Shown here in pieces: positions 57,693 to 64,000 of a stretch of DNA of 64,000 bases. The translations under genes and the position numbers were made by a program. Source of the stretch: Perkinsus olseni (Eukaryota; Perkinsozoa; Perkinsida); contig JABANN010000054.1 of NCBI GenBank assembly GCA_013115125.1, positions 31,271 to 95,270 of the forward strand, written 5' to 3'. Position 1 is the first letter of the stretch. Each line of letters opens with the position of its first letter. The notes beneath the pieces are model-generated. The model had not been told where the DNA came from. It was given only the letters and a program-made list of their open reading frames with translations, and did no database searches.

Positions 57693-59884
57693 ATGAACGA
57701 AGTAGAGGCGTTGTTATTAGAGGTCGGTAAGGAGATGGGCAGGACACCCGAACAGATGAAGCCTATCGTTGATAAGTACCCTTGGGCGTGGCGACAGCGT
57801 ACTACTCGGTAGCGTCATACTCTACTCAGGGTGGTTAATGAAGCGTGGTTTGATACGATAGACTCTCTCCGGGCACTAGGCCCAGAGGAATGGACGGACC
57901 TCAAGTTGCCTAAGAGGCTGGAGATGGCACTCCAGGCTAGGATCTTCTCCACTACCACCACTACTACCATCAACACCAGCAGGACCGTCCAGCCTGCTGC
58001 TGCCACTCCACAGAGCGGCTCATCGCGGCAGAGGCCATCGACACCTGCATCGACAGGTGGTGCCACTCAGCCTGACTTCACTGAGGTCCAAATGATGCCG
58101 CCGGCCACTTTCCTGCAGAGTGCTGATAACCTGTTCGATATGGCAAGGAAGGTGATGGCAGGGCTGTGGGTAGTGTTAGACAAGACTTCTTGTTTCAGAT
58201 CAATACAGCCTCCTCCGCGGAGGGCGACGAGGCGGGCTCAGCAGATACTCTACCTTTACTCCTGCAGATAGTGGATAATATACTAGCCCAACCGTCCAAC
58301 CCCAAGAGGCGACGGATACGTCTCAGCAATCAAAAGTTCAGCACAGCTGTCGGTCGATGTAGAGATGCTATGGAGTTCCTCAAAAGTGTATTACTCCCAA
58401 CACCTGCTCGTGATGATCGTTGGAGCCCCCTCGTCTCAGCTCGGCTTCCACCTCTATCCTTCGCAAGACCCCCAGTATGTAGCCTGTGCAGTAGTATACA
58501 TATCAAGATTCACCGATGCTCACTACGCCCTTGGGGGCACTAAGGCCTCTTTACCCAACACACCAGGTAGCATGCTACCCAGTGATGGTCGGTATCATTA
58601 CCGTGATGTTGTAGGCGTGTTCAACCCTTTCGTATCCTCGATCGGAGCAGCAGGCCAGGTCGCTAGCGCCCCCAGGCTCACTGAGAAGGTATTTCTCCAC
58701 GCCTTGCCTTCTCCTAATACTCCGACTCAGGGGCTCGCCGAGAAGGAGGCCTTCGCGAAGGAGCTGGAGCAGCAGAAGCTACTTCTTAAGACTGGTGGGA
58801 CCAAGCCTGGGACTATGGATCTCAACCCCAAGGTAGTTGAGTCAGCCCATACCACTCCTTCCGATACCAGTACAGGTATTCCGACAAGGCTCGGCCAGTG
58901 CTGGCATGCCGAGGATTGAGGATGTTGTGAAGGAGCTTAATGGTCGTAGCGAGCTTCTCGATCAGGATGATGACTTCGAGCTTGTAGGGAAGGTGTGGTA
59001 TGGTGTTACACTGAAGACTGTCTTGTCAGATTAAAGCTCAACTGAGTAGCATCAAGGACTCCCTCACCAGCGCTGACAGAGCCTTCCAGAGCCGAGAGAA
59101 GAAGGAGATGGATAAATTAAAGTCTAGGACCATCCATACGGCGGTAAGGCGGCATGCCGAGAGGCATCCAGAATTATACATTGCATCATAATATGCAGTG
59201 TGTCATCCGCGTGGCCTTCCCTGATCGACTTGTGCTGCAACTACAATTCCGGCCTGCGGACACTCTTGCGTCTCTGCATGATGCAGTGGGGAAGTTCCTC
59301 AGCCCAGAGTACAAGGAGACGGAATGGTACGAGGCTTCGGTGGATACCTCCATGGGACCTTACTCTTTGTTCTGTAGGTACCTGTACCAGACTCCTCCTA
59401 TGCATAAGATAGATCGTAGCAGCAAGAGGATGCTGGCGGATGAGGACCTAGTCCCTAGTGCTCTTATTAGATGGGGCTTTGAAGGTAGTTTCATCAACCC
59501 TCTACAACCCTTACCGTTGTCGTGTAGAATGTGAAGCATTCATCGCTGTATCCTCGCATTACATCGGCACATATGTTCCATAGTAGCACTACAAGCCTTC
59601 GTCAGGTTTATCAAACGGCGGCGTCTCTGTGACAGAGCAAGGGCCCTTTCTGGATGACAAGATGGTAGCAGCATGGTTGGAGCCACGAAGTTCTCTCTAT
59701 GACGGTCCAATCCGGCGCTTTCTAATAGGTGCCCCCACCGGAGCCAGAGGCCCCTGTAGCAGCAGATGGAGGGATGAATGACGAGGACAGGAAACGGTAT
59801 AGGAAGGAGAGGACCAAGGGGATCCTGTCGAAGTTCAAGAGCAGCAAGGTGGGGTACATGGTGAATCCTCTGCTGGATGGATAG
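57693..59884 (+). CDS. UBXD1/UBXN6-like p97/CDC48 cofactor (PUB + UBX)
   Basis: Adaptor of the p97/CDC48 AAA ATPase in ubiquitin-dependent degradation and lysosomal damage response. N-terminal MNEVEALLLEVGKEMGRTPE and WFDTIDSLRALGPEEWTDLK are helical. The PUB domain is QIVDNILAQPSNPKRRRIRL, FSTAVGRCRDAMEFLKS and LGFHLYPSQDPQYVACAV. A charged linker (AEKEAFAKELEQQKLLLK) follows. The UBX domain is CVIRVAFPDRLVLQLQFRPA with TPPMHKIDRSSKRMLADEDL and VPSALIRWGFEG. The last exon ends VGYMVNPLLDG-stop at 59882-59884. PUB-then-UBX order is characteristic of UBXD1. Splicing after the UBX domain is tentative. Confidence 0.85.
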
Positions 59885-60009
59885 TGCTCAGAAACAGCAG
59901 CAACAGCAGCCTTCATCATCATCTACTGCGCCACCACCACCGCCGGCTGAGCCCCACAAACAAGACGAGGATGTTGATATGTTAGAGTAATAAAGAAGAC
60001 TACATTTAC

Positions 60010-60047
<38 letters not shown>
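60010..60047. repeat. (GAT)n microsatellite
   Basis: About 12 GAT triplets in the 280-bp gap between the UBXD1 and aspartate-semialdehyde dehydrogenase genes. Confidence 0.9.
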
Positions 60048-60162
60048 CTATACACCCCATCTGTGTGATACTTGAGTTTCATTCTACTCCTGTGCTCACG
60101 CAGTGTTAGTAGGAAGTAACAACCGCTGGTCATACACGAGGGGGTGCCTGACGACGACGACG

Positions 60163-61685
60163 ATGAGTGACCACCGTTCTTCGCAGACTTCCGGTATGTC
60201 CCCTCCACAGTCCTCGGACGGCATCTCAGTTTGTGTGGTGGGTGCCACTGGGGCTGTTGGCAAATGCATGATACAATGCCTTGCTGATCTAGACATACCT
60301 GTTAAAAGGCTAGGCCTGTATGCATCAAGTAGCCTCGCAGCGCCTAGCCATCGCCTACCGTTTCCCTTGTAGAGAGGAGTGCTGGCACTACCGTCCCTAC
60401 TGCATGGGGAGACCTCAAGGTCCAGGAGTTCTCGCCACCAAGCGTGATAAAGGAGGGCTATACAGTAGCTCTTCTTGCGGTCAGTGGCGCCTTCGCACAA
60501 GAGGTAGCGGACCAGCGTCGTTGGCGTAGCGATGCCCTCCTCCGCAGGTCGCACCTCAACTTGCAGAAGCCGGCGTGGTGGTTGTCGACAACAGCAGTGC
60601 CTTCCGATACGATGATGCCGTCCCTCTAGTTATACCCGAGATCAATCCACAGGCCATGCTCAGCGACAGTGAGGGCACCATCACCAGTGCCTCTGCTGTG
60701 GATGGTGGTAGGTATGCTCATCGCTAACCCCAACTGCACCACAGCGATAGCGGCGATGGTATTATGGCCGTTGCATAAGGCATTCTGCATTAGACGGATG
60801 ATAATGTCCACGTGGGTACTCCAGGAAATTGGGCTGGTGTCTATAGATCACTATAAGGCCTTCCATTAGCCGAGCAGAGGGCAGCAGCGTGTAGGTACCA
60901 AGCGGCTTCAGGCGCGGGTGATGCCGGGTTGGAGGAGCTGGAGGCCCAGCTGCGTGATTATGGGAATAAACCGATACAAGTAGGGAGCTGATTGAGTATG
61001 CTCTTCAACTGTCCTCCTCCTGCTGTTGCCAGAGGGCAGCCTTCCCTCATCAGCTACTCGGGAATGTCATCCCAAGGATAGACTCAGTTCAGTCTAATGG
61101 GTACGCGCCATGTTCCCTGGTTGATGAGATACTCTGCTGGTAGGTATACTAAAGAGGAGATGAAGGTTGCCTGGGAGACAAGGAAAATATTCAACCAGCC
61201 GGACATCCTCATCAGCTGTACTGCTGTAAGCATCCACCTCCCAAGCCCTTCCCGTCGACAGGGGTGTCCTAGGTACGAGTAGCCACCATGAGGGCCCATG
61301 CCGAGGCCATCACACTTGAGTTTGATAGAGTGGTGGATGTCGATACGGTACGGTGTGTCTCGTACTGCATCCACGGCGGAGTGCCTCACCACAGTCAGGT
61401 TAGTGAGGTCCTCAAGGCAGCAGCGATGGTAGTGGTTGAAGATGATCCACAGAATGACGTGTGAGTGTGCTCCGAGCCTCCCGGCCCCTCCTATATCTCG
61501 GTAGGTACCCGACGCCTCTCAGCTGCACTGGCAAGTGGGAAGTATCGGTCGGACGTATCAGAGAGTCCCTCGCCTTCCCTCCAGGGAAGGGTATCGACTT
61601 GTTCGTGTGTGGAGATCAGCTGCTGCGGGGCGCAGCATTGAACGCTGTATGGTGGAATGTCTCGTCAGCTCCTGCCGCCGCCTAG
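60163..61685 (+). CDS. asd: Aspartate-semialdehyde dehydrogenase
   Basis: NADP-dependent reduction of aspartyl phosphate to aspartate semialdehyde, the branch point to lysine (diaminopimelate), threonine and methionine. Start [20 protein letters not shown] at 60163, then [20 protein letters not shown] (NADP-binding GATGAVG), [72 protein letters not shown] (catalytic Cys in NPNCTT), [39 protein letters not shown] and [16 protein letters not shown]. Stop at 61683-61685. At least six introns. All active-site blocks present. No clear targeting peptide. Confidence 0.92.
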
Positions 61686-62469
61686 GGTGCGGTTGGTTGG
61701 TAGGTGCTTATTATCAAGGAGTTGGGTCGACAGCGGGGCTGGTTTTGAGATCATCATCAGTCGACAATGTTTCCCACTCAAACCTTTGTTAGCCAGAGAG
61801 GATATCATTTTTGTTTGTAGATGTTACGAATCAGGGCGTGTTGTGTTTGTCCAACAACCCTATGATTGTGGTTCACGAGGTTCGATGGTTGATTGTGTGG
61901 GGTTACGGTGAGATACGGACTGATTGTCCATCCGTGTACTCTTTCAAGCCGCTCGATCGTACGATCCTCCCCAATGACGGGCTGGTAGTCCCAAGATGTG
62001 GTAGAATGGACTTTCAGTTACGACTGAGGTGATCACTGCTATGGGTGAAGCCACGCTTTTCACCTGATATATCCCGCAACACTTGTCCGAACTGTGGAGG
62101 TATTGGTGACACTGATGAGTGTGCAGCAGACCCGGTCAATTGTCACGCTGAGAGGCCGAGAGGAAGATGATTTGAAATTGGACGAAAATCTCAGCTATGC
62201 CGGTTGATGGGAATAAGTGTGCGGTGACAGCGAGATCTCGGCGTATACGCTGGAATAACCAGACAGGTCCATTTTGAGCGCAGGCTTACTTCGCTCGTCC
62301 CAATCACACCATCGTCGATGCCGAGACGCTGCATTGACTACGTCTCCTCTGTGAACGTATTGCCGTCTCTATTCGGTGAGCGCGGTGCCTGGACTCAGAT
62401 CTAACTCATAGCCTTATTGTTTTTAGCTGTTGTAAGCTGTGTGATACTGTAAACAACAATCCTCTTGTT
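61686..62469. other. Upstream region of secreted pair, copy B
   Basis: 784 bp. An open frame 61811-62032 (plus; DVTNQGVLCLSNNPMIVV ... MDFQLRLR) follows a TTTGTTTGTAG acceptor-like end and might be an exon of an unseen gene. A small hairpin GGTGAA...TTCACC lies near 62045. The last about 40 bp match the DNA before copy A (AAGCTGTGTGATAC). Confidence 0.35.
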
Positions 62470-63387
62470 ATGATGCCCATCATCAATTCCATCATAGCCC
62501 CCCTCCTCCTCCTCCTCCCCACTCCTGGTTCGGGTACTCTGCACCCACACACCTCCAACCCGTTATGCGATAGGCTGGGCTTCTACCGCATTAGAGAAAC
62601 CGATAAGTGTAAGATACGTAACCTGGCGGACCTCTCGATGGTTATCGATCGCCCGAAGAAAGAGAGAACGGCTCCACGGGTCGCCTTGGACTTTGTCCAT
62701 ACCAACGGCAGCAAGTACCATGTAGGGCCCATGAATCCTACTGCTTCAACTAGGAGGGGTCAACAGGTGCCGAGGAACCTCGATGATGATCTCCGAGGTA
62801 TGTGTTGGGGACTCAGACAGTCGGACTTTCAGTCACCGCGGGAGAGTGTTTACAGCCAAATGAAAAGAATATCGGATGTTTTCCAGTCGGACCTATCTCG
62901 GTGCAGAGTGGGCAACACTATCATACGTCCAGCTGAAGATGGTTCGATCAATCTCGGCTTTTTCACAACAATTGGACGACCAAAAGTTTATGATAACACC
63001 GACTACCTCTTCGTTACTATGGAGCCTTCACAAGTGGGAAGTTCGAGTAGCAGTGCTACTCGCTACTGTAGCACGAATAGCGAACGTCACAATAGACCTG
63101 ACAGGGAAGGTCCGCTTCCGTCCGTTGGTGCTGTTGGGGAAGAGGTTGGTACTTCTCCCGTGGCCGAGAGGACAAGAGTTGATCCGCAACCATCAACCAT
63201 CGGCAAGAGGGGAGTGGATGCGGAGGCAGTGATGGAGGTGCCTCCGAAGGCAGCTCGTGTGGGGTGGTGGCAGCGAGAGTCGTGGGATAGGTCAGCCGCC
63301 CCACAGGCAGTCCCCACGGAAGGCAGCCGCGCTGGCGGGTATCCTAGCAAGTACGGGAAGATCTACCACGTGGAGCCTAGGGTCTAG
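62470..63387 (+). CDS. Secreted protein of duplicated family (copy B, full length)
   Basis: Intronless, 305 residues, ATG 62470. Signal peptide MMPIINSIIAPLLLLLPTPG. The mature protein has NPLCDRLGFYRIRETDKCK, LDFVHTNGSKYHVGPMNPTA, DDLRGMCWGLRQS, LSRCRVGNTI, DYLFVTMEPSQV, RPDREGPLPSVG and VDPQPSTIGKR. Its C-terminal tail WWQRESWDRSAAPQAVP to YGKIYHVEPRV is lost by frameshift in copy A. Four cysteines (NPLC, DKC, GMC, SRC) could form two disulfides. No domain known to me. The pattern (signal peptide, fast-diverging, duplicated, intronless) is typical of secreted interaction proteins, but that is inference. Confidence 0.78.
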   Translation: MMPIINSIIAPLLLLLPTPGSGTLHPHTSNPLCDRLGFYRIRETDKCKIRNLADLSMVIDRPKKERTAPRVALDFVHTNGSKYHVGPMNPTASTRRGQQVPRNLDDDLRGMCWGLRQSDFQSPRESVYSQMKRISDVFQSDLSRCRVGNTIIRPAEDGSINLGFFTTIGRPKVYDNTDYLFVTMEPSQVGSSSSSATRYCSTNSERHNRPDREGPLPSVGAVGEEVGTSPVAERTRVDPQPSTIGKRGVDAEAVMEVPPKAARVGWWQRESWDRSAAPQAVPTEGSRAGGYPSKYGKIYHVEPRV

Positions 63388-63426
63388 TCAAGATGGACTC
63401 ACGTGATGACTCAGTAACGGCTGATA

Positions 63427-63627
63427 ATGATGCGCATGATGTTTACTATGATGATGTTGATGTTCTTAATGTTGCCTTGTGCTGCTCAACAGTCTCTTCT
63501 AAGCCATCCCAGCCCGAGAAACTCCGGAAAGAACTGCAATGGATTTCCCGATTGTGCACGGCCCCAATACTGTAAGATAGCTCGCGCACCTACACCATGC
63601 ATGCTGGGCGAAGGGAAGATATTCTGA
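63427..63627 (+). CDS. Small Cys-rich secreted protein, second gene of pair (copy B)
   Basis: Begins 39 bp after the stop of the preceding secreted gene. Signal peptide MMRMMFTMMMLMFLMLPCAA, then QQSLLSHPSPRNSGKNCNGF and a Cys-rich part PDCARPQYCKIARAPTPC, giving four cysteines after the cleavage site, ending EGKIF-stop. An intron and further exons towards the window edge are possible. The matching minus-strand gene at 11677 keeps the signal peptide but not the Cys pattern. Confidence 0.5.
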   Translation: MMRMMFTMMMLMFLMLPCAAQQSLLSHPSPRNSGKNCNGFPDCARPQYCKIARAPTPCMLGEGKIF

Positions 63628-64000
63628 ATACCTCCCCGAAAAAATCCCCAGTCCACGTGTATGTCGATGGACCTAATACCATCCCATTCAGTGGTCACTC
63701 CGCCCGAGGCCGAAAGTCCTCGATGCGTCCATTAAAATTCGATGCAAGCGTGAGTCGTGTCTCGTTCACCATTGCTATGGCTTCTCGGAACCTCATCCAG
63801 ACGATCTTGTGAACTCCAACTCAACCGCATCATTCTCAGATCGGCACACAGAATTACATTCATCATCCCCCGCTTCAGGAAACATCGTCTAGTCCTGCAG
63901 ACGGCAAGCCATGCCACAATACAAATGTATGTCGTACGTGCGGGGGACTTGATCGATAGGCCAAAATAACTATAGCTTCTTGTCGGACGGAACTGCTGAA
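63628..64000. other. Right edge, nothing firm
   Basis: Open frames at 63597-63812 and 63757-63969 (plus) could be later exons of the Cys-rich secreted gene, but no join or domain supports this. Confidence 0.35.

Overview
The window is nuclear DNA of an intron-rich unicellular eukaryote. Nearly every recognisable protein is split by GT-AG introns of roughly 35-80 nt, and intergenic gaps between many genes are only 30-300 bp. The gene content fits a protist: an RAP-domain organellar protein with helical repeats, large EF-hand/RCC1-repeat coding, lineage-specific secreted proteins, a UBXD1-type p97 cofactor, AGC kinases and aspartate-semialdehyde dehydrogenase. My best guess is an alveolate close to Perkinsus. 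This is inference; no rRNA, organelle or spliced-leader sequence in the window proves it.

Layout. (1) 0.4-9.5 kb, minus strand, tightly packed: two tandem Rap1-type Myb genes, an LPCAT/LPAAT-type acyltransferase, an RlmI-like rRNA methyltransferase, an Alba-like protein, an iodotyrosine-deiodinase-like nitroreductase, a coiled-coil protein and the molybdopterin synthase large subunit MoaE. (2) 9.5-14.2 kb: sparse DNA holding a minus-strand pair of secreted-protein genes. (3) 14.3-20.4 kb, plus: EF-hand/RCC1-repeat gene(s). (4) 20.8-22.4 kb: a STYX pseudophosphatase and a CCCH zinc-finger protein. (5) 22.9-41.3 kb, minus: SET methyltransferase, ankyrin protein, NDR-like kinase, HAD phosphatase, zinc-ribbon protein, Ser/Arg-rich protein, EH-domain protein, an unknown helical protein, an S6K/AKT-like kinase, a repeat-rich gap and an unidentified gene. 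(6) 41.3-53.3 kb, mixed: GUP1-like MBOAT acyltransferase, short-chain dehydrogenase, alpha/beta hydrolase, a gap full of GACAAC/GTTGTC inverted repeats with tRNA-like elements, an RRM-like protein, a small mitochondrial-type protein and a DNAJB12-like membrane J-protein. (7) 53.5-63.6 kb, plus: a type I membrane protein, two very small genes, the RAP protein, UBXD1, aspartate-semialdehyde dehydrogenase, and a second copy of the secreted-protein pair.

The strongest candidate for something new is this duplicated two-gene secreted module at 11.3-12.7 kb (minus) and 62.5-63.6 kb (plus). A core segment is nearly identical between the copies, a pair of cysteines has been lost together in one copy, and the same copy carries a C-terminal frameshift. 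Other points of note are the tandem Rap1-type Myb genes whose microsatellites code for a poly-Asp/poly-Ala tail in one gene and fill an intron in the other, and a pseudophosphatase with the catalytic Cys replaced by Gly.

Exon joins were worked out by eye from reading frame, splice signals and family similarity. Those for MoaE, STYX, both Rap1-type genes and the coiled-coil gene are the most secure.
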